From Bacteroidota bacterium (GTDB lineage Bacteria > Bacteroidota > Bacteroidia > 2-12-FULL-35-15), in assembly GCA_016722565.1 (NCBI GenBank), contig JADKIU010000001.1, positions 868,001 to 932,000 on the forward strand: a stretch of 64,000 nucleotides of DNA, read 5' to 3'. Both the position numbers and the translations under genes were made by a program. Shown here piece after piece: positions 26,534 through 34,032 of this stretch (positions within the stretch are counted from its first letter, which is position 1; every line of letters begins with the position of its first letter). The notes under the pieces were generated by a model. That model did no database searches and was not told the DNA's origin. It saw only the letters and a program-made list of their open reading frames with translations.

Positions 26534-26554
26534 CCCCTCTCCGAGGGAGAGGGG
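26534..26554. repeat. Palindromic CCCCTCTCC repeat between glycosyltransferase genes
   Basis: Perfect 9-bp inverted repeat CCCCTCTCC-GAG-GGAGAGGGG in a CCTCACCCCTAACC context, directly after the stop of the first glycosyltransferase gene. This dispersed repeat type is known from many genomes. Its stem-loop could stabilise or attenuate the transcript. Confidence 0.7.
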
Positions 26555-26555
26555 A

Positions 26556-27677
26556 ATGAAAAAAATGGAAAAACATTTACATATTATTTCTTTTGATGTT
26601 CCTTATCCAGCCAATTATGGTGGGGTGATTGATGTATATTATAAATTAAAAGCACTGCATAGCGAAGGCATAAAAATTCATTTGCATTGTTTTGAGTACG
26701 GAAGGGCAGAAGCGTTGAGTTTGGAGAGCATTTGCGAAAAGGTATATTACTACAAACGGAACATGAGCAAATCCTTGCTATTTAGTCCGCTGCCTTTTGT
26801 GGTTGTTACTCGCTCCTCCGAAAAACTTATGGAGAATTTATTACGCGATACCTATCCGATTTTGTTTGAAGGGCTGCATTCTTGTTTTCATTTGAATGAT
26901 AATCGTTTGATGGGACGTATTAAAATTGTGCGTACTCATAACATCGAACATGAGTATTACAAAAATCTTCAGAAAGTAGAAAAATCCGTTTTCAAAAAAG
27001 TATATTTTGGAATGGAGGGCAAGAAGTTGGAACGATTTGAACGCGTTTTAAAAAAGGCAGATTTTGTTGCCGCTATTTCGCCTGCTGATGCAAAGGAACT
27101 TTCTACACGCTACCAAAATGTGCATCACATCACTGCATTTCATCCAAATTCAGAAGTAAAGATTAAAGAAGGAAAAGGTAATTTCTGTTTGTATCACGGG
27201 AATTTGGAAGTAGGTGAAAACAATGAAGCTGCAATGTATTTGGTGAATCAAGTGTTTTCAAAAATAAAAATTCCGTTGATGATTGCCGGCAGAAAACCTT
27301 CTGCAGAATTAGTTGCAGCCGTTTCCAATTATTCACACATCAGCATTAAAGCGAACATCAACACGCAAGATATCGATGAGTTGATCCGTACAGCTCAAAT
27401 CAATGTATTACCCACCTTTCAAGCTACCGGAATAAAATTAAAATTGTTGGCTGCTTTGTTTACCGGCAGACATTGCGTTGTAAACTCTCCAATGGTAGCC
27501 AATACAGGTTTGGAGCAGCTATGTTCTATCCAGGATCAACCGGAGGCGATGTCGGAAGAAATTATACGCTTGTTTGAACAACCGTTTGATATGCAGGAGC
27601 AACATAAGCGTGAATCCATCCTCATGGAACATTTTTCCAATGCGAAAAATGTGAAAAAACTTATCGACTTAATTTAG
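26556..27677 (+). CDS. Glycosyltransferase-like protein
   Basis: 373 residues from the ATG at 26556; a second ATG at 26565 is equally possible. An upstream extension to 26496 would translate the palindromic repeat into TPNPSPRERG and is rejected. The protein has a GT-B pattern: N-terminal HIISFDVPYPANYGGVIDVYYKL, a central RTHNIEHEYYKNLQ helix, then YHGNLEVGENNEAAMYL, PLMIAGRKPS and a C-terminal acceptor/donor loop LPTFQATGIKLKLLAALFTG. It resembles the glycosyltransferase upstream in general fold only. The two genes are separated by 34 bp and should act in the same glycan pathway. Confidence 0.82.
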   Translation: MKKMEKHLHIISFDVPYPANYGGVIDVYYKLKALHSEGIKIHLHCFEYGRAEALSLESICEKVYYYKRNMSKSLLFSPLPFVVVTRSSEKLMENLLRDTYPILFEGLHSCFHLNDNRLMGRIKIVRTHNIEHEYYKNLQKVEKSVFKKVYFGMEGKKLERFERVLKKADFVAAISPADAKELSTRYQNVHHITAFHPNSEVKIKEGKGNFCLYHGNLEVGENNEAAMYLVNQVFSKIKIPLMIAGRKPSAELVAAVSNYSHISIKANINTQDIDELIRTAQINVLPTFQATGIKLKLLAALFTGRHCVVNSPMVANTGLEQLCSIQDQPEAMSEEIIRLFEQPFDMQEQHKRESILMEHFSNAKNVKKLIDLI

Positions 27678-27760
27678 TTTTACTTGTAAGTATTTGATAT
27701 TCAGGCGCTTGTTTTGCTTGTTACCTCTTTGTGTTATTATGATATCCAATTACAACTGTG

Positions 27761-28585
27761 ATGTCAAAAAAGCACCTAATTACTCTTATTCTTACCCTTC
27801 ATTTGGGAATCTCATTGCATGGCCAACGCAACTTCCTAAATTTTGATTATTCCATTTCGCACTATAAAATTCCGCAAGTTGGCGAAACGGTATTCGGACT
27901 ATCAGAAAAAATAAATCGTTGTGAAGGAAATTTTATTGGTGGTTCGTACCACATCGCAGTAAGACGAAAACATTTTATTGGGATTGGAATGGGATTGAGT
28001 GAAATTAAATATCAAAAAGAATGGCAAGGCACTTTTCCTGAAAGCAATCAATTTGGTGTTGCAACAGTAGATGGAAAAATTTCTTATTGGAGTTTTCCTG
28101 TTTCTTACAGTTGGATTCAAAGTCGAGGATATAGAAGTTACCATCATATGAATCAACAGAAACTGCGTTTTGGTTTCACATTTACATATACGCCCTCTTT
28201 CGAAAGCTATACGTCCGTCTCCGTTACTACCGCAGGTGGAGCAAATCAAACTACATTCCTTGCAAATTTTAAAAGCAACGAACAAGCATTCCAGCATTCA
28301 TTAACGGTTGGGCTTTGCAGTCAATTGTTTTTAATCGATAATCATTTAAAAATGGAATTGGAACCGTCTGCCGGACTTGGAAGCGGATTTTTTAAGGAAA
28401 CTGGAACCAATATCAATACAGTCAGTTTTGGTTTGCGTTGCCGAATAGGGATCAGTTTAAAACTTCCGCGCATCACCATAGAAAAAGAAATTGATAAAGG
28501 AAATGCCGAAGAGAAAAAGAAACAATTGCTGGAAAAACAAAAACAAATCGAAGAACAATTAAATAAAAATAAAAACCCTAAATAA
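27761..28585 (+). CDS. Exported beta-rich protein, probable outer membrane barrel
   Basis: 274 residues from the ATG at 27761 (GTG at 27758 is also in frame). A signal peptide ends near SLHGQ. The body shows alternating strands with Ser/Gly/Phe/Tyr residues, such as IGIGMGLSEIKYQ, KLRFGFTFTYTPSFES and MELEPSAGLGSGF, as in small outer membrane barrels. The last ~35 residues form a Glu/Lys/Gln-rich coiled coil (EEKKKQLLEKQKQIEEQL) that could face the periplasm. It precedes the VWA gene by 8 bp, so it probably belongs to that transcript. I do not recognise a named family. Confidence 0.65.
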   Translation: MSKKHLITLILTLHLGISLHGQRNFLNFDYSISHYKIPQVGETVFGLSEKINRCEGNFIGGSYHIAVRRKHFIGIGMGLSEIKYQKEWQGTFPESNQFGVATVDGKISYWSFPVSYSWIQSRGYRSYHHMNQQKLRFGFTFTYTPSFESYTSVSVTTAGGANQTTFLANFKSNEQAFQHSLTVGLCSQLFLIDNHLKMELEPSAGLGSGFFKETGTNINTVSFGLRCRIGISLKLPRITIEKEIDKGNAEEKKKQLLEKQKQIEEQLNKNKNPK

Positions 28586-28593
28586 GAAAAACT

Positions 28594-30024
28594 ATGAAAT
28601 CAAAGATTCAAGAATTCATTCGCTTTAGAATTGAAGCGATGAGTAAATCGAAAATTAACCTTCTGCTGCTGGCAATTATTTTTGCCTTGTCAGTCAACGC
28701 GCAAAATGTTCACCATGGTGCACTTGCAAGTAACGGCTCTGTTTATTTCAGAGCCGAACCCGTAAATAATTTTCTGCCCGATAAAGCCGGAAATTTGTAT
28801 TACTATGTCCATTTACAGGGAGTACAAAAAACATTGACAGATGTAAAAGAACGTATGCCATTAAACATTTCTGTTGTTTTGGATAGAAGTGGATCGATGG
28901 ATGGTGATAAATTGAAATATGCAAAAGAAGCATTGAAGTACGTAGTGAATAATTTAGACAAAAACGATGTCATCTCCATAGTTTTATACGATACGGAGGT
29001 AGACGTTTTTTTATCACCACAACGCTTGGAAGATAAAGAGGGTTTGTTAAAACGAATTGATAGAATTGCAACTGCCGGTTCTACCAATTTAGAAGGCGGT
29101 ATTCGCAAAGGCTATGAATTGGTGAAAAGTGCAAAAAAATTAATTGGCTCCGAAATGGTTAACCGTGTGATGTTGCTTTCTGACGGACAGCCCAATGTTG
29201 GATTGTCGGATGAAGCAGGATTGTGCGCCATTACAAAAAGTAATTTTGAAGAAAATCATATTTCTATTTCTACGTTTGGAGTTGGAAATGATTACAATGA
29301 AAACCTCATGGCCAAAATGGCATTGCAAGGGGGTGGATTGTATTATTTTATTTACTCACCAGAAAAACTTCCTTCCATCTTTGATGAAGAATTAAAAGGG
29401 TTGTCGAAAGTCATTGCAAAAAATACAATTTTGAAAATTAAATTTCCCACCGAATATTTAACGTATGATAGAACATTCAATTTCAGTAGCAACTTAAAAG
29501 GAGATGTTTTGGAGATCAGTTTTAATGACCTGTTTGCGGAGGAGCAAAAATCTATTTTGATTTGTTTTAAAACCAAAGGGAAATTAACGACACCTCTTGC
29601 AATAGAAAGTTTTATCGAGTATTCCAACGCGAATGTTGATCCGGCAGTGGTGGTGACAGATGCCAGAAAATCGGAGATGAAACAAGCCGCTGATGAGAAA
29701 GAATACGATTCAGGATATAATTATGCAGCAAGTGAAGGCTATGCACATGGAATTACACAAGAGTTGTATGATAAAGCAGTGGAAAATGCAAATGCTGAGC
29801 AATATGCAGCAGCTAAATTAGTAGTAAAAGAAGCCCGTGATATTTTAGATGTGCATTTCAAAAAGGTTGGAGAAAATGTTTATTTACGTGAATTTGATAA
29901 ACAATTATCAGAATATGCATTGTTGATTGATAATATGAAAGACATGGATCGGGAAACATTCCGCTACAATGTGAAGTTGAGCAAAGAATACGGTATGAAA
30001 AGAAAGATTCGCTCAAAATTTTAA
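28594..30024 (+). CDS. Secreted VWA-domain protein
   Basis: A 476-residue exported protein with a von Willebrand factor A domain. A signal peptide ends at SVNAQ (residue ~37 counting from the ATG at 28594; a start at the ATG at 28639 would give a more ordinary leader). The MIDAS metal site DRSGSM is at residues 97-102, in strand NISVVLDRSGSM. The downstream TAGSTNLEGGI threonine/serine loop and the MLLSDGQPNVG aspartate complete the metal site. The C-terminal part (VVVTDARKSEMKQAADEKEYDSGYN to the end) is helical. The domain usually binds protein partners through a metal ion. It is first in a unit with a sigma factor and a SUMF1-like membrane protein. Confidence 0.85.
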   Translation: MKSKIQEFIRFRIEAMSKSKINLLLLAIIFALSVNAQNVHHGALASNGSVYFRAEPVNNFLPDKAGNLYYYVHLQGVQKTLTDVKERMPLNISVVLDRSGSMDGDKLKYAKEALKYVVNNLDKNDVISIVLYDTEVDVFLSPQRLEDKEGLLKRIDRIATAGSTNLEGGIRKGYELVKSAKKLIGSEMVNRVMLLSDGQPNVGLSDEAGLCAITKSNFEENHISISTFGVGNDYNENLMAKMALQGGGLYYFIYSPEKLPSIFDEELKGLSKVIAKNTILKIKFPTEYLTYDRTFNFSSNLKGDVLEISFNDLFAEEQKSILICFKTKGKLTTPLAIESFIEYSNANVDPAVVVTDARKSEMKQAADEKEYDSGYNYAASEGYAHGITQELYDKAVENANAEQYAAAKLVVKEARDILDVHFKKVGENVYLREFDKQLSEYALLIDNMKDMDRETFRYNVKLSKEYGMKRKIRSKF

Positions 30025-30042
30025 ATTTTAAATTTATATCTT

Positions 30043-30070
30043 AGTATACCCGTTTAATAGCGGGTATACT
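30043..30070 (+). promoter_or_regulatory. 10-bp stem-loop just upstream of the sigma factor start codon
   Basis: AGTATACCCG (30043-30052) and CGGGTATACT (30061-30070) are perfect complements around TTTAATAG. The 3' arm ends 4 nt before the ATG at 30075. No T-tract follows, so a terminator is unlikely. Sequestration of the initiation region, or an operator, is plausible. Confidence 0.6.
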
Positions 30071-30074
30071 CAAT

Positions 30075-30656
30075 ATGTTTGATATTAATTCCATACTCAA
30101 AAATAACGACTTGCCTAATGGTCAGGCAAAAAAGGAAACGGTTGCGTTGCTCTACCAACGGTATGGAAAAAAACTATACGGTTATGCAATAACCAAATGG
30201 AAACTTAGCGAGGATGATTCATGGGAATTGGTTTATAAAACGTTGTATAAGGTAATGGATGTTGGGCATCGCTATCAATTTAATGACGAAAGTAAGTTTA
30301 CAGGTTTTCTCTTCAAGATTTTCATCAACTATTTGCGTAATCATTATCGAGATACGAAGGCAAAAGGTATCGTGACGACAGATTTATTGGAAGTACATGA
30401 AAAAATTGTAAATGATCGTGTCGACAGCGAGCAAGAACAAGTGCCAGAAAGCCCCTTGATGCGGTGTTTGCAAAAAGCACTAGCGATATTGGAGGATTGG
30501 CAACGCATACTTTTATTGATGCGTGCACAAGATCATTCCTATGAAGCAATTTCAAAATATGTGGAGCGACCAGGCGATCAACTTAAAGTATATCACATGC
30601 GTTTGAAAAAAGTAGTGACAGAAAAAACAAACGATTGCATGAATAAAAACGAATGA
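30075..30656 (+). CDS. ECF-like RNA polymerase sigma factor
   Basis: A 193-residue sigma-70-family protein of the extracytoplasmic-function size class. Region 2 covers about residues 20-95 (LLYQRYGKKLYGYAITKW, then SKFTGFLFKIFINYLRNHYRD, the core-binding and -10-melting helices). Region 4 covers about residues 130-185 (ALAILEDWQRILLLMRAQDHSYEAISKYV, a helix-turn-helix variant). The gene sits between the VWA gene and a membrane protein whose start overlaps its stop (ATGA), so the membrane partner may control it. The divergence of region 4 from typical ECF factors makes the exact subgroup unclear. Confidence 0.82.
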   Translation: MFDINSILKNNDLPNGQAKKETVALLYQRYGKKLYGYAITKWKLSEDDSWELVYKTLYKVMDVGHRYQFNDESKFTGFLFKIFINYLRNHYRDTKAKGIVTTDLLEVHEKIVNDRVDSEQEQVPESPLMRCLQKALAILEDWQRILLLMRAQDHSYEAISKYVERPGDQLKVYHMRLKKVVTEKTNDCMNKNE

Positions 30657-32158
30657 AAGATTCGACTTCCATACACGAAAACGATTTGGAAGGAGCATTA
30701 AATGCTCTGTTTCTGGAGACCTATTCTCAAAAGGAGGATGAAGGTGTTGCGCGTTTTTGTTTGGAGCAAGAATACAACGTAACCATCAATCCTAAAAAAG
30801 AAGCCGCAATGCTGGCACGCTTAAGTGGAAAATCTGGTGGAGGAAAAAATATCCTTTGGATTGTTATTGGCTTGGTTTTACTTGGTGGTTCATCACTTGT
30901 TTTGTTTACAGGGAAAGAGGATGGACAAAAAGTAACAAACACAACTTCGTCAACTTTAGAAAAAACTTCTCGTTCTGCTTCTGAGCAAACTCAGACTGTT
31001 TCTTCTTCCACAATAGATGAAGAGAAAGTGGAAGAAAAAAAATCTTTAAGTACTTCACCGTATGTTGTCACAGATAAATTTACACCTCCAGTTATTGATA
31101 GTTTAGGAATTGTGAAGACATACGCTCCTGAAGTTAATAACGAACCAATGCCTGAAAAGGAAAAAGAACTCCCATATTTTAACAAAGCGGGTTTGGAACA
31201 TTTTGCCAAAGTAAAAGAAAAAATGTTGCAAAAATTGTTGAAGATCGATGATTTGTTGTACGCGAAAACAGCACCCGGTTCCACCATGTATAAAAACACG
31301 GAAGTGATTGTGCCTCCTTTTGTAATGGCTAATTTTCCTGTTACGAATTTAGAATACAAAACATTTTTAGCCGACTTGGTGATGCAAGGACGATTTGAGG
31401 ATATGAAAAAATGTTTGCCGAACGAAACTGTATGGAATGAATATGGTTGTCCAACGTTAGCCAAAAACTATTTTTCTAATGAAATGTATAACGATTTCCC
31501 CGTTGTAAACATCGATTTGAATGCAAGTATGATGTATTGCGAATGGTTGCAGATGGAAATCAATGAGCAACTTGTTGGTGTTTCGTCTAAGACTTCCAAA
31601 GTGCAAGGTGGAGGCAAAAGAAAACAATTGCTGGTGCGTTTGCCTTACGATTACGAATGGATATACGCTGCGGATGCCGCCTATGCGCTTATTCCTAATT
31701 GTGCAGGTTATAATACGATTTTTGACCCGAGCGAAGGGTTGGTGGACAAAGGTTTTTATAAACGCACATCACAGGTGAACAAAATTGACAAGAGCAAAGA
31801 AACGCCTATGGATAAACTTTCAGATGTTAACCGATTTGGGATGAGCGAAGCAGAAATGATTGAAATATTCAAAAAGGCAATAAACTACAAAAATGTAAAA
31901 TCGAAAAGTTCCGGTAATCCTGCAGAACCTGCATTGTATCCCGATAATGTGGAAGCGTGCTGTTTGGCTGGACATGTAAGTGAATTAATAAAAAGTAAAG
32001 AAGGGGAATTAAAAATGAGAGGTTGCTGTTGGCAGAACAAAGATGAATATCTGAATATGCTTTCGGTGTTTAATAAAAATGGGGCATCTCCATTTGTTGG
32101 TTTTAGAGTTTTGATAATTACTTCGGAACGAGGGAGTGATAAGAATCCGTTTTGGTAG
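30653..32158 (+). CDS. Membrane-anchored SUMF1/FGE-like protein
   Basis: A 501-residue single-pass membrane protein. Residues 1-65 would be cytosolic and helical, which is the usual place for anti-sigma contacts. A transmembrane segment spans ~66-86 (ILWIVIGLVLLGGSSLVLF). A Ser/Thr/Glu linker runs to ~165 and a periplasmic formylglycine-generating-enzyme-like domain runs to the end. Conserved landmarks are the start VIVPPFVMANFPVTNLEYKTFL, PVVNIDLNASMMYCEWLQ, RLPYDYEWIYAA and the closing MRGCCW...ASPFVGFRVL. Such domains also occur in the gliding proteins GldJ/GldK, where they are structural. The start overlaps the sigma factor stop by 4 nt. A role as the sigma factor's anti-sigma or sensor is inferred from this arrangement. 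Confidence 0.78.
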   Translation: MKDSTSIHENDLEGALNALFLETYSQKEDEGVARFCLEQEYNVTINPKKEAAMLARLSGKSGGGKNILWIVIGLVLLGGSSLVLFTGKEDGQKVTNTTSSTLEKTSRSASEQTQTVSSSTIDEEKVEEKKSLSTSPYVVTDKFTPPVIDSLGIVKTYAPEVNNEPMPEKEKELPYFNKAGLEHFAKVKEKMLQKLLKIDDLLYAKTAPGSTMYKNTEVIVPPFVMANFPVTNLEYKTFLADLVMQGRFEDMKKCLPNETVWNEYGCPTLAKNYFSNEMYNDFPVVNIDLNASMMYCEWLQMEINEQLVGVSSKTSKVQGGGKRKQLLVRLPYDYEWIYAADAAYALIPNCAGYNTIFDPSEGLVDKGFYKRTSQVNKIDKSKETPMDKLSDVNRFGMSEAEMIEIFKKAINYKNVKSKSSGNPAEPALYPDNVEACCLAGHVSELIKSKEGELKMRGCCWQNKDEYLNMLSVFNKNGASPFVGFRVLIITSERGSDKNPFW

Positions 32159-32176
32159 GGAATGATTATCATTAAC

Positions 32177-32290
32177 AACCTTCGGTCTACCGAAGTATTG
32201 GTTTCAGGATGACCGGAGAAATATGAGATGAACAGGACTTAAAATCCTGTGTCCATTGCGGACGTATCGGAGTTAAAGAAGAACATACAA
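32177..32290 (+). repeat. Left copy of a diverged inverted repeat ending in a tRNA-Leu-like fragment
   Basis: CTTCGGT-CT-ACCGAAG is a short palindrome at 32180-32195. The 50 nt at 32181-32230 align without gaps to the minus strand at 33740-33691 at ~74% identity. It then continues into a segment like the middle of tRNA-Leu: stem CAGGA/TCCTG (32233-32249) with loop CTTAAAA, anticodon TAA, and a variable-arm-like GTCC/GGAC hairpin at 32251-32263. The T-arm and 3' acceptor are lost. No complete tRNA can be drawn, so this is a relic. Confidence 0.5.
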
Positions 32291-32333
32291 GAATGCTGTT
32301 TTCAACAGAATTTAACAATAATTCAATCGTTTA

Positions 32334-32370
32334 AATTAAAAAAATAAGCACCGACATTATTTGCCGATGC
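32334..32370 (-). terminator. Terminator of the exported basic protein gene
   Basis: On the minus strand GCATCGGCA and TGTCGGTGC form a 9-bp stem with two G-U pairs and loop AATAA, followed by TTATTTTTTT. It lies 29 bp after the stop at 32400. Confidence 0.7.
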
Positions 32371-32399
32371 ATAAAATGTTTTTTTAAGTTCAGAAGGAA

Positions 32400-33014
32400 C
32401 TACTTTTTTGGCTTTTTTCTAACTTTTGCGCCCTTTTTAACCAATTTCGCAATTTTCTTTCCTTCCTTATAATATCCGGAATATGCTTCATCCCAGTCTC
32501 CTGTAGCCATTGATTTAATCTCGGTTTTTGTAATAATTGTTCCTCCTTTGGCATAGGCTACATGTTCTTTAAAGTATGCCAATGGAATATCCCTTTTCCC
32601 TTCTTCATAGAATGTATAGGATACCCAAAAAGTAGGGGTAATTAAATTTTTTATTCCTTTTTTTATTGACAAAAGATGAATAACACAAACATATTTTGAT
32701 TCATCAGAATATAACTGTCCAGTGAAATCCAATTTTTCAAAGTAATTATTAAACGATAACATAAACCAATCTGGAATATTTTTCGATTTTTCGTTTTCCC
32801 AATACGTTAAAAATCCAGGTTGATTTAAGTAATTCTCTTTTAAAAAATCCTCTTCTTTATCACCGCTTATTGTTAAGTTCTCATAAGTAAACTCAAGTTT
32901 GATAGTTTTTTGCCCTTCTAAAAAAGAAAGATTTTTGTTGATCTTAGGTTCCTGGGCTTTAACAGAAAAAAGAGGAAAAAGAAGGAACAAAAAGATTGCT
33001 TTAATATGCTTCAT
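32400..33014 (-). CDS. Exported protein with basic C-terminus, function unknown
   Basis: A 204-residue secreted or periplasmic protein. A signal peptide ends at FSVKAQ (residue ~21). The mature part is an alpha/beta mix with many aromatic residues (FLTYWENEKSKNIPDWFMLSF, TPTFWVSYTFYEEGKRD). It ends in a strongly basic stretch with nine lysines in the last 20 residues. I recognise no family. It is 28 bp after the lipoprotein gene on the same strand, ends at the terminator at 32334, and lies inside the segment bounded by inverted repeats at 32177 and 33750. Confidence 0.65.
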   Translation of the reverse strand: MKHIKAIFLFLLFPLFSVKAQEPKINKNLSFLEGQKTIKLEFTYENLTISGDKEEDFLKENYLNQPGFLTYWENEKSKNIPDWFMLSFNNYFEKLDFTGQLYSDESKYVCVIHLLSIKKGIKNLITPTFWVSYTFYEEGKRDIPLAYFKEHVAYAKGGTIITKTEIKSMATGDWDEAYSGYYKEGKKIAKLVKKGAKVRKKPKK

Positions 33015-33042
33015 AAAATTAGTTTGAAATTTTAATATAAGT

Positions 33043-33576
33043 TTAACGTTTGGACTCTTGACACTTTTTTAATTCCTTTTGGATATTCAAATGATTTCTA
33101 ATGGCAAAAAATGGACTAGCTAAGCTATCTTGCAATTCATTATAAGTCATAATTGTTACAGATTGTGAGTTAAATCCATTATCCGTTTTAAACCCACACA
33201 TTTCCTCATATGCTCCAATAATGTCCCTTTCAGGATCAGCAGCACCAATTTTTCTAGTCCAACTTCGAATCTCTTCAAGCTCAGACATTTTAGGAATTTC
33301 AGTAACTGCTCCTTCAGCATTTTTGTAAAAATATTTCCTTTTATCAATTTTGCAACTCATTGGCAATTGAGTGATTAAAATACCATTTGTAGGGATTTCT
33401 AAAGTAATAATTCCTGAGTCAGATTCCTTTATTGGAATTCCACAAACTTCATCGCAAACTACAGTAGCTTCCCCTTTGAACCCTTCAGAAAGAATTATGT
33501 GTATTTCTTGGTCTGAGCCACAACCTAAAGCAATTAGGTAGAAAGGAAGAAAAAGTAATTTACTTAACTTATGCAT
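33043..33576 (-). CDS. Small lipoprotein, possibly DUF6843-like
   Basis: A 177-residue lipoprotein with lipobox LIALGC (Cys19) and a Ser-Asp after the Cys. The sequence EIHIILSEGFKGEATVV followed by IPIKESDSGIITLEIPTNGILITQLP resembles the pattern seen in DUF6843-type proteins (a pegftG-like strand, then an IPxxGI turn and a tyrosine-rich YFYKNAEG). I hold this family link as tentative. It is first in a two-gene minus-strand unit with the exported basic protein inside the inverted-repeat island. Confidence 0.6.
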   Translation of the reverse strand: MHKLSKLLFLPFYLIALGCGSDQEIHIILSEGFKGEATVVCDEVCGIPIKESDSGIITLEIPTNGILITQLPMSCKIDKRKYFYKNAEGAVTEIPKMSELEEIRSWTRKIGAADPERDIIGAYEEMCGFKTDNGFNSQSVTIMTYNELQDSLASPFFAIRNHLNIQKELKKCQESKR

Positions 33577-33660
33577 CTTATTGTATTATTATAATTATTT
33601 CAACTTCTGTTATTAAACGTCAATTGTCCCAAGCAGTTTTTTAAAATCTAAATAATCAGC

Positions 33661-33750
33661 AATGATCCCGCTGGGATTCGAACCCAGGACCCCTTCATTT
33701 GTTTCCGGTTCTTCTGAAACCAAACCTTTGGTACACCGAAGGTTTAATCA
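33661..33750 (-). repeat. Right copy of the diverged inverted repeat ending in a tRNA 3' fragment
   Basis: Read on the minus strand, CCTTCGGT-GT-ACCAAAGG and the following ~45 nt match the left copy at 32177. The sequence then runs into a canonical tRNA 3' end: CTGGG-TTCGAAT-CCCAG is a complete T-arm (33686-33670 on this strand) followed by CGGGATC and A, an acceptor 3' strand. No 5' acceptor GATCCCG or D-arm is found upstream, so it is a partial tRNA, possibly Lys- or Val-like. The two copies point inward to the two small genes between them. Confidence 0.55.
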
Positions 33751-33757
33751 AGCTGTT

Positions 33758-33994
33758 TTACTTTAAGCTATCCCCAAAAATTCGTATGGCATCCTGTATT
33801 TTAAATGTAATTACTTTTCCTTCTTTAATGGCATAAAGAATTACATCATAACTTGTGTCATCGAAAGGGGGGAGATGTACGATTTCAAGTGAATTCAAAA
33901 AAAACTTTTCCTGATTGATGGAATTTTCCGCATTTTTCTCCTCATACTGTTCTGCGTATTCTTCATGGAAACGCTCTGCAGTTTTTAAGTCCAT
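33758..33994 (-). CDS. Small conserved-looking cytosolic protein, function unknown
   Basis: A 78-residue protein with an acidic, Glu-rich helical start (AERFHEEYAEQYEEKNAEN) and a strand-rich second half (SLEIVHLPPFDDTSYDVILYAIKEGKVITF). No signal peptide or known motif is visible. It follows ftsE by 38 bp on the same strand and is probably co-transcribed with it. Its stop lies just outside the right inverted-repeat copy, which fits an insertion boundary immediately after this gene. Confidence 0.55.
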   Translation of the reverse strand: MDLKTAERFHEEYAEQYEEKNAENSINQEKFFLNSLEIVHLPPFDDTSYDVILYAIKEGKVITFKIQDAIRIFGDSLK

Positions 33995-34032
33995 GTTTTT
34001 CTAAGGATTGTAAGAATTAAACAAGAATTGGT

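Noticed and set aside
33661..33750. An intact tRNA gene at the right repeat
   Set aside because: The T-arm and 3' acceptor are perfect, but no pairing 5' acceptor, D-arm or standard anticodon arm (T33 missing) could be found upstream.
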